From positions 146,831,527 to 146,895,526 of the forward strand of contig JASEVX010000003.1 of NCBI GenBank assembly GCA_031761405.1: 64,000 nt of DNA, in the 5' to 3' direction. Below the pieces are notes generated by a model, which searched no databases, was not told where the DNA came from, and saw nothing but the letters and a program-made list of their open reading frames with translations. The position numbers and the translations under genes were made by a program. The first letter of the stretch is position 1. Every line of letters starts with the position of its first letter. Positions 43,031-53,594 of this stretch are shown in pieces. Source of the stretch: Serripes groenlandicus. Its lineage: Eukaryota; Mollusca; Bivalvia; Cardiida; Cardiidae.

Positions 43031-44881
43031 TTATGGTTGCATCAAAAACTTGCGCAATGTGTTATTAAATTCTTTTCTTACATTATCCGTTAATACATTG
43101 TCTGGGTCGAGTACTACAGTGTCTGAGTTCAACGTGAACTTGTCTGATTTAGTGACCTTTTCGGAGATGGGGATCTGCAAATCTATGTTCAAATCTGGCT
43201 GAACGGTGTAGCGCACCTGGCAAAAATGTTCATTTTTCTTGAGAACCTGAGGTTCTTGAGTGTCATTTACTAACCTAACTTTACCACCAATTACTTCGGT
43301 GATGTGTGGAAGTGGCCAGTTTTGGGATAGTTTTGTACAATCTTTACGTGGCTCTATGGCGAGAGTAGTTTCTGGGTCAATTTCATTATCAACATCAATT
43401 TCTATGTAGTTCCCAGGCCAAACCGTGGAAGAAGTTCCTGATCTTAAGACATAAGCCTGAGTACGCCGAACTCGATTACCTGTAGAATCGGATACGGTTG
43501 GGCCATTGTAAATATGCACAGATTCGCCGATGATGATTTGATGTTTAGCAGGTCTAACAGATATGTCATTAGTCATCATAAATGGGATTCCAGCGAGAAT
43601 GTCAACATCCATCTCGTTGACAACGAGTGCTTCTAGCTGCAGCTCCATGTTGTCTCTCGATAAGGTAAGACGCGTCTCTCCAACTATATTAAGTGGCGTT
43701 AACCCATCTGCTTGGAGCGCACTTTGGTCACTTTTCTTAATTATAGCTCCAATATATTCTGCTACAGAAGTTCTGATCATGCTTATTTCAGCTCCTGTGT
43801 CCAATGTTACTTGTAAAGGAAAATGTTTATAAAATACTTTCATCTGAGGTGACTTTTTTGTACTAACGCGGCGAGAAGTAACGATAGGGTATTCATTGTC
43901 AGTTTTGTCATTTCCTAAATGGTGGTGTTGGTTCATGGAGTTGTTATATTCATGTTCATCATCGTTTTCAACATTTCCATCAAAGGTTTGACGTACTCGA
44001 GTCATAAACATTCTGTCTTCCTCTGGTAGGAATTTGCATGCACTGAGAAAGTGTTGAACATTTGGACGCCCAGCTTGTTTGCACAAGGCACATATTTTGG
44101 ATTGACGTTTTGAGTTGGGGAAACGTGTTGATCGTTGAGGGGTTTTGTAAGCAGTTCGTAATATTTTGGCATCTGCTGACGAATGTATCTCATCCAGGAG
44201 ACTGTCCAATGCCTGGGATATTTCAGGTTTTAATGAGGAGAGAGTTTGCGATCTTAGTTCTGTTCCGTACCTTTGTTTAACCAAATTCGGAAGATCATTA
44301 TGTATTAAGCGAAGCCATGTTAAGACTATGAAATTTTCAAGTGACGGAGACATTTCTTCATCGGCTTCTGGTATCTCGCCATGGTGGCGTATGTTGCCGT
44401 CTGATTTTAGGAGGTTGTCTTCAATAAAGCTGTTCAGTCTTTGGTAAAGATCCTCATGTCGCTCTCCCTGTTCGATGCGTATGTTGTTGAAGTCTATGAA
44501 GTGAGCGCCAGTGGATTGGAACCCAAAATGTAATCTAACGGATTGCCATATACCGGATAGAGATGTTGAATTTTTGACAATAGTATTTCTAGAGATGATT
44601 GGGCAATAGTTGGCAATCTGCCCAAGCATCAACTCTAGGTGAGTAACTTTCTGGTCTGCAGTTCGTCGTTGAGCCTCTGGAACTGTCTCATCATCGTCCA
44701 CTAAACCGCGTCGAGGGTTGGCGTGAGATTTTCTTTGCCAAACAAAACCGTCAACGAGAAATGGAGCGAAATTCCGGTCCAGAGATAAAGTATACTGGAG
44801 ATTTTGTCTCCAAGCTTCGAAAGACGTTATATTTTCGTTTTTGGTTAAGGACCATTGTTTCGGTGCCCGAATGTTCGCCAT
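43031..44881 (-). CDS. retrotransposon Gag-like protein and protease
   Basis: 616 residues from a clear Met (MANIRAPKQWSL) 152 bp inside the primer-binding site. Residues ~1-250 are a Gag-like helical region with SFEAWRQNLQYTLSL near the start. A variant zinc knuckle follows: C264-x2-C267-x9-H277-x4-C282. The aspartic protease has LDTGAEISMI (catalytic D361) and later MDVDILAGIPFM in place of the usual ILG flap-side motif. It ends KFLMQP then TAA. The next ORF resumes in the same frame 12 codons later, but the intervening DNA reads sensibly only in another frame, so a shift in the T run at about 43044-43048 is likely. Confidence 0.9.
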   Translation of the reverse strand: MANIRAPKQWSLTKNENITSFEAWRQNLQYTLSLDRNFAPFLVDGFVWQRKSHANPRRGLVDDDETVPEAQRRTADQKVTHLELMLGQIANYCPIISRNTIVKNSTSLSGIWQSVRLHFGFQSTGAHFIDFNNIRIEQGERHEDLYQRLNSFIEDNLLKSDGNIRHHGEIPEADEEMSPSLENFIVLTWLRLIHNDLPNLVKQRYGTELRSQTLSSLKPEISQALDSLLDEIHSSADAKILRTAYKTPQRSTRFPNSKRQSKICALCKQAGRPNVQHFLSACKFLPEEDRMFMTRVRQTFDGNVENDDEHEYNNSMNQHHHLGNDKTDNEYPIVTSRRVSTKKSPQMKVFYKHFPLQVTLDTGAEISMIRTSVAEYIGAIIKKSDQSALQADGLTPLNIVGETRLTLSRDNMELQLEALVVNEMDVDILAGIPFMMTNDISVRPAKHQIIIGESVHIYNGPTVSDSTGNRVRRTQAYVLRSGTSSTVWPGNYIEIDVDNEIDPETTLAIEPRKDCTKLSQNWPLPHITEVIGGKVRLVNDTQEPQVLKKNEHFCQVRYTVQPDLNIDLQIPISEKVTKSDKFTLNSDTVVLDPDNVLTDNVRKEFNNTLRKFLMQP

Positions 44882-45033
44882 TATACAAAAGAAATGTCCT
44901 TTCCACGCCTGTGTCGTTTAACAGTTACTGTAAAAACTGCCTTGTCCGAATACCGTTCCTGGTCGAAAACGTATCCACTTTACACTGAAGTTTTAAAGTA
45001 CGAATGTTTATGCACTTGATTTAGTCCGTAAGA

Positions 45034-45049
45034 CCAACCGCTGCCACCA
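45034..45049 (-). other. primer-binding site, tRNA-Leu type
   Basis: TGGTGGCAGCGGTTGG on the minus strand begins immediately after the 5' LTR. It complements the 3' end of animal tRNA-Leu of the GGTAGCG... acceptor type (CCA end plus CGCTGCCA) with about one mismatch, as far as I recall that tRNA. Confidence 0.75.
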
Positions 45050-45245
45050 CGCCAGTAAAAGGATACAGAATATCTCTGACAAGATAACACAGTCAATGAA
45101 CTCTGGAATAATGTTTAATCGTAATCAATTGCTACAATTAGCGAACATAAAACATTGTCATTTCGAAAGCCGGAAATAGGAACAAGGGAGACTACTCCCG
45201 TAACATTATAACAATAGTACAACCAGCAGTTACTGCATACTGGCG
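45050..45245 (-). repeat. 5' LTR (right on plus strand)
   Basis: 196 bp, CGCCAGTA to TACTGGCG. Against the 3' LTR it shows CTCTGGAATAA versus CTCTGAAATAA and GTACAACC versus GTACAAACC. Followed seven bases later by the assembly gap. Confidence 0.92.
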
Positions 45246-45252
45246 TAGCACA

Positions 45253-45452
45253 NNNNNNNNNNNNNNNNNNNNNNNNNNNNNNNNNNNNNNNNNNNNNNNN
45301 NNNNNNNNNNNNNNNNNNNNNNNNNNNNNNNNNNNNNNNNNNNNNNNNNNNNNNNNNNNNNNNNNNNNNNNNNNNNNNNNNNNNNNNNNNNNNNNNNNNN
45401 NNNNNNNNNNNNNNNNNNNNNNNNNNNNNNNNNNNNNNNNNNNNNNNNNNNN
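45253..45452. other. assembly gap (200 N)
   Basis: Exactly 200 N, so a placeholder, not a measured length. It lies between the LTR element's right flank and the region leading into duplication copy B. The minus-strand frame running through it is meaningless. Confidence 1.
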
Positions 45453-45832
45453 GTAGCGAATTATTGAAAGACTGAAAGGTGAAAAGGTTACCTGTTTCGA
45501 TCTATCCACGTGTACATATGTACACTAATTATGTGAAAGGGACCGTGCATTTAGTTCGAGAGTTCGGGGAAAGGTGATCGAGCTATCCGTAGTAGAACAA
45601 CTTGAATTATATAGGGTTTTGGTCGGGAGACCGGGAACACGTGTTCGAGCTTTCCCATGTTCGAGCCACAGAGGTTTGACTGTATATGCAAATATTACAT
45701 GCTATGATATATATATAACGTAAGAATGTGAATTACATGTACACTGACAGTTACTTTAAGAGTATACATCTCTCTTACATATATTATGTTTATAATATTT
45801 CGAATAAATGTTTAAAAAAAAAGAAAAAAAAA
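45453..45832. other. unassigned sequence between gap and duplication
   Basis: Contains 'GTTCGAGAGTTCGGGG' and 'GAGGTTTGACTGTATA', resembling a degenerate dispersed repeat end, and a poly-A stretch at about 45815-45836. It does not match copy A of the duplication. Confidence 0.45.
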
Positions 45833-48800
45833 AAAACATAGCATACCTTCGATCTATGAAGAATGTATCATCAATATGTTCGTATTAATTCATCTTAACA
45901 TACGTATTTACCTCAATCTATAAATTTAAATCAAATCAAGATCTAATAAACGACCAGTTACGCTAGTAATGGTCAAACGAGGGGTGTTCAAAAAGTCGGA
46001 AAAGTGCTCCTTTTCTTTATCTTACGTAGCACTGTCCATACAAATGCGCTATTATGTAGATCACGATATTCCCTGGGTCAAAAGGTTATTTACAGATCTG
46101 TTTTCTTCGTTGAGAATGAGAACGCTTTTCTATAGCAACGTCATCAACATTATCCCGGCCCAATCTTCAGTATTTCTTTATGTACATTACAATGTTTTTG
46201 AAACAGTACCGCCCATTATCTATAATTTTAAAGGTAAGATTACTAAACGACAGGTAATTATTCACCGCCATCTTCCTGACATGACTGTTGATGAATTAAT
46301 TTTGATTTCTGTCGTCAGAAACTTAAACATCCGGTATTTTTTCTGATAGCAGGTGAAGAATAGAACCTCCTTTTTTAGGTTGACAAATAGAAAAAGTCAT
46401 GAACATATTTGAAAAAGAAAATGCACATCATGTAACAAGGAACTTTCTGTAATATATTGGAAACGACATTTACAAATTAAGAAGCATAAGGTTAAGGAAT
46501 ATGAATACTTAAAGAAAACTGGCTAACCATTTTCATATCGGTTTGGATAACTTTTAAGATTTGATATTAAATATAAAACACATTTCCAAGAGATTTTCAA
46601 ATATAGAAGAAGCAGCTTCAACTTGTAGTGTTGAGTCTCAAGATCATATATAATGAGGATTCTTATTATCATTTTTTAATTTATGAGTAAACAAGTAAGA
46701 AAGTGCCCTTTACATCATGATACAGTGAACCATGAATGTAAACATTTAAAACAAGTTGACGATCTAAACAAACAACTGTGCAATGGTTACTAACCGATTC
46801 TCATTTATTTTAACATTGTTGATGAAGATACAGTTGTACTTTCACCTTTAACATAATTCAGAGACAACGGATACTTTGAGACTCCACACACGAACCCATT
46901 TATTCACGGTGTGCAGGGGATGCCATTTCAACTGCCCACAGAAGCAGCCTATTTTGCTTCATTTAAACATGATAATTAATGGAAGAAGAAAATACAAAAA
47001 TCGTTGATTAGCCTATCGTTGTTCTTAGGACATGATCGTTACACCAGAGGAAAGGACCCTTTCCCTCATATAGACGCTTTCTGACGCCTCTGCAGCAGAC
47101 AGCTTTTTGAAAACATAGTGACAAAAGAAGAAATTGCACAAAACGTGCAATTCTCCTTTTGCCACAATGTTTTCCACTTTCTGTCATAGGTTATCCATTC
47201 AATTATGGAGATTTTCTATGTTTTGACAAAATACGTTCAAAGTCGTCTGCTGCAGAATTGTCGTATGAGGGAAAGGGTTAATTTTGTTTGGTAATGTGGA
47301 GAAGAACATAATAATCAGATTGGTTATGTAGCAGTGTTCTATCTGTAATCCCCATGATTATCAGCAGTGTAAAGTGTAAGATTACATGTAAATAAAACAA
47401 TTAAACATTTACCTTTTACTCACAGAAGTGTTAACATGGATAAATACAACAGTTTAGTGGACAGAACTAAGGAGAACTTTAAATTCAGGTTTCCAAATTA
47501 CTATAATTATGATATGAGGTTAAACTCGTATCAAGTGTGGGCCAAAATAAATTCAGTCTCGAGCTGAAAGTGGAATTCTTATACACAGGACAAAGTGATC
47601 ATGTTCAATGTTTTAGTTGTTAGGAAATGTACCTTTCTAAGAGCACTCAATCATGACCAGCGCCAGCGGGGATTTTAACCAGGGAAACTGGTTCAAAATC
47701 TTCATCGCTAACTATTGGGTCAGGACGGATTCCTAACCATGCGTAAAGTGGAGACTCGGGCCAGACTGTGCATCTGCCTGCAGTGCTAACAGCGTCTTCA
47801 CTTACCAGCTAAAATGTAATATATACTTTTCTGACAAAATAAACCAACAAACAATATTGCCCTCACTAGTTGCACGCCTTTGTAACTATGTATTTTCACG
47901 GCAAAGTGTGAGTACAAGGAGAAATTGCTGATAATCCTTGTGCCTTATTTTTTTAAACTATTATATTGAAAAATTAAACATTCATTTTTTAGAGATTTCC
48001 ATCACTTCCCTAGATTTTTTTCGCTGTCGTCTGATGTAAAATGTGATATTGTATGTGTGAAAGGTTAAGTGGTGACAATTGCCAGGTGCGGGCTCACAAT
48101 GTTGCTTCTTCTGATGATAAAGCTTTGTTACCTTTTATTTAATCAGTTGACGTTTTATCCCCGGAGTCAGGTTGTTGACGGCATCGCCCACTAACAGTAC
48201 TTTGATTCCTTCTTGTATACGCCAAGGAATTTTGACAAATATGTTAATCTTCATTTTTCAAGTAATGTGTTTATGGATTTTGTAATAAAAACAGAAATAT
48301 AACCAAACTTAGAATAGGATTAAGTAGACATTTAAATTTTGAAATGAAACATCGTGTATGTTCCTATTGTTTGCTCTGTAAAGCTAGTGTGATAGTTGAA
48401 AATGTCTTCTTAGTTGTGGATATGTTTGAAACAGTATAGTTATGAGAAAACCTCTAACTTATCTCTGTTTTAATGATTGACACTTACAGATAATGCTATT
48501 TGAAACAAAAGTCATTGGCTTACATACACCGTTGATTGTACCTTTAACAAAAGTCATTTCATAAGTAGCTGTTTCCCCAGATACACACTTCTCCTGCTGT
48601 GTCGTAAACATTCCGTGAATTACTTTCTTAATCATATATAACCATGTATTTTGTGCCGGTGGCCTTTATTTACAAATAAAGAATTATTTTTATATAGTAC
48701 TACCTTGTATAATTATTGACGCCGCGTGGAAGCGCGGCGTCAGTATGGGATAGGTTTTAATTTTGTACCATGGGGTGACGTAATCGAAAAGGGAGAAACC

Positions 48801-49284
48801 AATGTTATTATTGTTAAAAAAACCTCTGTTGTTTGTTTGAAAAAAACAACCTTTATGAATCAATAAATTGTATAAAATGATTTAAGACTCAAGAAAGATA
48901 CAAATTTAGGTCATGTCTTCTACCGTTATTACAAAACTTTAGACACATCTAATGGGTATTAAATAACTTTCCCTAACTTCCTAGCTACGCTTTCTTATAT
49001 AGTTTGGTTTACGACCCGATTCATCAAAGCTCAGAAGCTCTGGCGATGTTTTTGCCCTATTTACAATATTGAGATTTTTAAATAAATGGGTAATCTTTAA
49101 AAAATCAAAGATGATTCATTTTAATTACTACATATTACAGTATGATTCTAGAAACTGTAAAAACAAACGTTGACCCAACTATGCAATAGGCAATGGCCGT
49201 AACGTGACCCATTCTATTTGAAAAATGCAGCATGTCATCGCATGGCGATTTTGGTCATTCTTATTGAATAGACGACAGGTGTCA
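45833..49284 (+). repeat. segmental duplication, copy B, block 1
   Basis: Collinear with 1-3357. Copy B has segments missing from copy A: 'CAGGTTTCCAAATT' near 47488, about 65 bp near 48592-48656 and the hairpin 'GCCGCGTGGAAGCGCGGC' near 48722. It lacks ~35 bp near 47738 that includes the SINE A box. The LINE tail relic (about 48300-48430) is partly deleted. Confidence 0.93.
47056..47281. mobile_element. TTAA snapback MITE (family A), duplicate of 1198-1427
   Basis: Carried inside the segmental duplication. The right TTAA is kept; the left TTAA is lost (GGACCCTTTCCC). The central hairpin has lost one T relative to the other copy. Confidence 0.85.
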
Positions 49285-49405
49285 ATAACTTATGTAGTAC
49301 TCTGGCCAGCTACATCAAATTGTCCACGAGAAAAACACAGGTAAATAAACGAGATCGTATAGTGATACATTTATTTATTTAAATAGGTAAATTAGAGTCT
49401 CACGA

Positions 49406-49410
49406 CTCTC

Positions 49411-49492
<82 letters not shown>

Positions 49493-49615
49493 TCCTCTCT
49501 TCTCTCTCTCTCTCTCTCTCTCTCCCCCCCCCCCTCCGAACCGAATGGTTAAAAGCACGGCGTTGATATCGGATGTAGGAAGGATTTCTTAAATGTCGTA
49601 GTAACTTTCTTTCTC

Positions 49616-49671
<56 letters not shown>

Positions 49672-49760
49672 TCCACCCCCCCCCCCCCCCCCCTCCGAAC
49701 CGGATGGTTAAAAGCACGGCGTTGATATCGGATGTAGGAAGGATTTCTCTAAATGTCATA
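49406..49760 (+). repeat. TCTG/TC microsatellites with repeated 60-bp spacer
   Basis: (TCTG)n then (TC)n to 49524, a C run, then 'CTCCGAACCGAATGGTTAAA' onward to 'GGAAGGATTTCT'; then a second (TC)n (49609-49673), a C run to 49693 and the same spacer again. So a compound (TC)n-(C)n-spacer unit is duplicated with a ~158-bp period. It fills the place where copy B of the duplication lacks copy A's 3358-11072. Confidence 0.9.
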
Positions 49761-50046
49761 GTAACTTCTCCAGGAATTTCATTCAAGAATCATTAACAGG
49801 TGGTCATTATAAATGCGTCTTCTCCAGGAATTCAATTCACGAGTCGAACAGGTGGTCATTATAAACGTGATCTCTGTTTCATTGATAACCTGTCTGTAAA
49901 GATTAGGTCTCAGTTCCTACTACGTTAATGGGATCTTGTAGAAAAACAATATCTCACTGCATTTTCACAAAACAACCAAACACCCATTTTGCATTGTGCG
50001 ACCCATATAGAAATACAAAGTTTGAGAGTTGCGATTCCAATATCCC
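49761..50046 (+). repeat. short tandem repeat and spacer
   Basis: 'TTCTCCAGGAATTTCATTCA' plus 'AACAGGTGGTCATTATAAA' occurs twice (from about 49767 and 49818). The rest is unassigned. Confidence 0.7.
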
Positions 50047-50638
50047 CTTCGGATATTATCTGCTGCGTTAAAAACTGCATATGCGGACATTGAGCCTGCA
50101 TGGCGGACATTAATCCCTCATAGGCGGATATTAGCCCCATCACCAGTCATTGAAAACCGGGACACAAATAAGTTATTTTCAATGGTATCAATGCAGTCTA
50201 GATATATAGCCCAATTCGTAAATCTCCTCGGACGAAACGAAACTCAGAGAAGACATATATGGACAGGAGTATGAGACACGTTTAGGAATTAAAATCAGTG
50301 TTTCAATTTGCATGTAATGAATACAATGATCAGCCTGTGAATTCGGGCATTCTAATTATGGTCAACATTGTTATCCATGAAACAGTATTTATATCAAAAG
50401 CAAGTCCCTACCAATGTGGTAATTTGATAGAATCATTCATGATGATACAACTAGCTGGACACCAGGGGAATAAGGCTTAACATGTAAATCAATACCACGG
50501 ATGTTATATATCCAATACTCATAAATATTTCGCTAAAATGTAAAGAGTTTCGGGTCCTCAAACTGTCAAATGATGGCTGAAAAAATACGCATTTAGAATA
50601 AATGGCGGTTCGAATAACAGCTTAATTGTTCTACTAAC
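50047..50638 (+). repeat. segmental duplication, copy B, block 2
   Basis: Matches 11073-11666. It has an extra 'TATATATCCAATACTCATAA' segment near 50508 and lacks 'TTCCGTAATACGCTTTGAAC' onward near 11560. The left arm of the 10.9-11.2 kb foldback is absent here. Confidence 0.9.
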
Positions 50639-52000
50639 CAGGATTTAAAAACCTCAACAGGCTTGACATCTTGTGTAGTTGTATTAAAGTAACCTTGAAG
50701 TAAAGCACCTGATACACACGGAGGAAGAAAACATGAAACATGTGTTATTGTACTTACTTTTCATGTACGCGGTATTTTTTTTTCTTGCTTTATTTTATAT
50801 TGTAATAACTAATTGTATTAACTGTTCCAAAAATTAATAGACTGACATTATTCATAAGGATAAAAGATTATCAAAAAGGTAATGTATTTCGAATATTTGT
50901 ATCTATTGCAATAAAAGCATGTTTAAATTTCCAGAATATATCTTTGCTATTATCATATCTTCACTAGCTTTTGAGTTTACTTGCTACTTGGGATGGGTGA
51001 TATTTTAGTAATCAATTTACTGTTACTTATACCTCTTATCTACGTCCCTGTCTATATGTATGTTTATCTACCATCATGTCAAATAATTCCGTATTCCATG
51101 ATACTCTGTTCAGAATTGTTTAAGGTTTAATAAATTGATTTAAACTTTTGTAGCATGTGACTTCTATAAGTGTTTGTAACTGTGAGTAAAGCAATTATTC
51201 TCACCCTCATCTACATCAAAACACCTCACATACTCCACAAATGATACAACACAACTACATATATAGGATAGAGTATGGAACGCCTTTGCTGCCTTATTAT
51301 ACAATATTTGTTTGTATTCTGTGTAGTCTTTACACTTTTGTGCAATACTCCTTTATGATATGTACAATGATTAATGTGTCAGGTGCATACTCCTTTTCGT
51401 TATGTGTTGCACACTTCATTATACTTTGTATACTGATGGTTGTGTCTTGTGAATTATCCATTTCGTTATTAGTATACCTCAGTATGTGATCAGTACCGAT
51501 CGTTGTGTCGTGTGCCTTCCCCATTCGTTATGTGCATACATTCAATAGAAAAGAGTACCCAACTCTGTCAAGATTTCTTTTAAGAAGTATGGACTTTCGA
51601 CTTAGAAACTACATTGAATTATGGTAACATCTTTAAAGACTTAACCCTTTAGGATATTGCTGTGAAACTTGGAATACTTGTTTACCATCATGACCCCATC
51701 TGTAGACAAGAGAAAGTAACTCTGTCAAGGATTTTTGTTTTGCCTCTTACTGCAAAAGAAAATGTTTTATTGTCAAGCACTAAAAACGTCGAGCGCGCTG
51801 TCTTTTCTGTGGAAAAGCATAACAAATGTCTCCATCAGCACACATCACATGTATTGTACTTTACATAGGGTTCCTATATAGAAATGTTATTTTAAAATTA
51901 CTGCGTTTCCCTACAAATCCATTCAAGGTCAGTTAACTGTGGTTATTATTATTACCCTCTTGAGACGAGGTCGCCGATGGGATATTGGGATCCGCCCGTA
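50639..52000. other. unassigned DNA with a degenerate 62-68 bp minisatellite
   Basis: No gene recognised. 51330-51540 has about three degenerate units with 'GTGTCNNGTG', 'CCNTTTCGTTAT' and 'GTATAC' words; the hydrophobic 82-codon frame there comes from this repeat. At 50731 an ATG opens MKHVLLYLLFMYAVFFFLAL, signal-peptide-like but short and AT-driven. 'AACGTCGAGCGCGCTGTC' near 51785 is a repeat-end scrap like that at 18945. Confidence 0.45.
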
Positions 52001-52015
52001 CGTGTATGGCAAGCC

Positions 52016-52817
52016 AATTGTCCAATAATTACGTGAACCCAGGTTCACGTTCGAAAAACTAGGATTAACGATCGATAAACTAGGTTTTTCGAACGTAAAA
52101 CCAGGTTTATCGAATACTAACTTATATTTTCGAGCGAAAACATAGGATAACGGGCGTAAACCATAGTTTACGCTCGTGAACCCATGTTCACGCTCGATAA
52201 ACTAGGTTTCTCGATTGAACTAAGAATTTCGGTCGTTATCCTAAGTTCACGAGCGTGAACCTATGTTTACGGGCGTGAATCTGGATTCATGAGCGTGAAC
52301 CATAGTTTACGAACGTGAACCTAGGTTCACGGTCGTAAAGATAGGTTCACGTTCGTAAACTATGGTTCTCGCTCGTAAACATAGGTTCACGGTCGTAAAC
52401 CTAGGTTCACGCCCGAAATTCATAGTTGATTTGATAATCCTAGTTTATCGACCGTAAACCATGGTTTACGTTTGATAAACTAGGTTTCTCGATTGAACTA
52501 CGAATTTCGGTCGTTATCCTATGTTTACGTGCGTGAACCGTGGTTCACGAGCGTGAACCTATGTTTACGAGCGTGAACCATAGTTTACGAACGTGAACTT
52601 ATGTTTACGACCGTGAACTTGGGTTTACGAGCGTGAACCTACGTTTACGAGCGTGAACTATGGTTTACGAGCGTGAACTATGGTTTACGACGTTATCCTA
52701 TGTTTTCGCTCGAAAGTATAGGTTAACATGCTTTTACGTTCGAAAAACCTAGTTTATCGATCGTTAATCCTAGTTTCTCGACCGTAAACCTAGGTTCACG
52801 TAATTATTGGACAATTG
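52016..52817. repeat. dyad array copy 1
   Basis: CAATTGTCCAATAATTACGT, then ~38 units of 20 bp, closing with the inverse ACGTAATTATTGGACAATTG. Arm variants are GTGAAC, GTAAAC, GATAAAC, GAAAAAC and GTTATCC. The variable pair between the two CGs takes many values (TT, AT, AA, AG, GG, CT, GT, CC, AC, TG). Roughly two CpG per 20 bp, against a CpG-poor background. Confidence 0.92.
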
Positions 52818-53594
52818 TCCAATAATTACGTGAACCCAGGTTCACGTTCGAAAAACTAGGATTAACGATCGATAAACTAGGTTTTTCGAACGTAAAACCA
52901 GGTTTATCGAATACTAACTTATATTTTCGAGCGAAAACATAGGATAACGGGCGTAAACCATAGTTTACGCTCGTGAACCCATGTTCACGCTCGATAAACT
53001 AGGTTTCTCGATTGAACTAAGAATTTCGGTCGTTATCCTAAGTTCACGAGCGTGAACCTATGTTTACGGGCGTGAATCTGGGTTCATGAGCGTGAACCAT
53101 AGTTTACGAACGTGAACCTAGGTTCACGGTCGTAAAGATAGGTTCACGTTCGTAAACTATGGTTCTCGCTCGTAAACATAGGTTCACGGTCGTAAACCTA
53201 GGTTCACGCCCGAAATTCATAGTTGATTTGATAATCCTAGTTTATCGACCGTAAACCATGGTTTACGTTTGATAAACTAGGTTTCTCGATTGAACTACGA
53301 ATTTCGGTCGTTATCCTATGTTTACGTGCGTGAACCGGGGTTCACGAGCGTGAACCTATGTTTACGAGCGTGAACCATAGTTTACGAACGTGAACTTATG
53401 TTTACGACCGTGAACTTGGGTTTACGAGCGTGAACCTACGTTTACGAGCGTGAACTATGGTTTACGACGTTATCCTATGTTTTCGCTCGAAAGTATAGGT
53501 TAACATGGTTTTACGTTCGAAAAACCTAGTTTATCGATCGTTAATCCTAGTTTTTCGACCGTAAACCTAGGTTCACGTAATTATTGGACAATTG
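52812..53594. repeat. dyad array copy 2
   Basis: Repeats copy 1 almost base for base with a 796-bp offset. It shares the palindromic CAATTG at 52812-52817 as the junction. It has one unit fewer in the AGCGTGAACTATGGTTTACG region (near 53450) and a few substitutions, for example CCGTGG to CCGGGG near 53337. Confidence 0.92.

Larger units (their letters stand above)
39379..45245 (-). mobile_element. Ty3/Gypsy-type LTR retrotransposon, near-intact
   Basis: Full structure on the minus strand: 5' LTR 45050-45245, primer-binding site 45034-45049, Gag-protease 44881-43031, RT-RNase H-integrase 42994-39993, polypurine tract, 3' LTR 39379-39575. Domain order PR-RT-RH-IN and the RNase H sequence style fit Ty3/Gypsy. 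The LTRs differ by one substitution and one single-base indel, indicating a recent insertion. TAGC occurs directly outside both ends, a possible target duplication. Frame lesions near 43046, 42955-42971 and 40940 probably inactivate this copy. Confidence 0.93.

Noticed and set aside
39379..45245. BEL/Pao classification of the LTR element
   Set aside because: RNase H and integrase style and the D-35-E spacing fit Ty3/Gypsy better; I keep BEL/Pao only as a remote alternative.
45192..45509. 105-codon ORF across the gap
   Set aside because: It is translated through 200 N; the flanking codons are LTR and unrelated DNA.
50731..50845. Signal-peptide first exon (MKHVLLYLLFMY...)
   Set aside because: AT- and T-rich chance can give the same; no downstream exon or supporting promoter seen.
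51241..51489. 82-codon hydrophobic ORF resembling a membrane protein
   Set aside because: The region is a degenerate 62-68 bp minisatellite; hydrophobicity follows from T-rich repeats.
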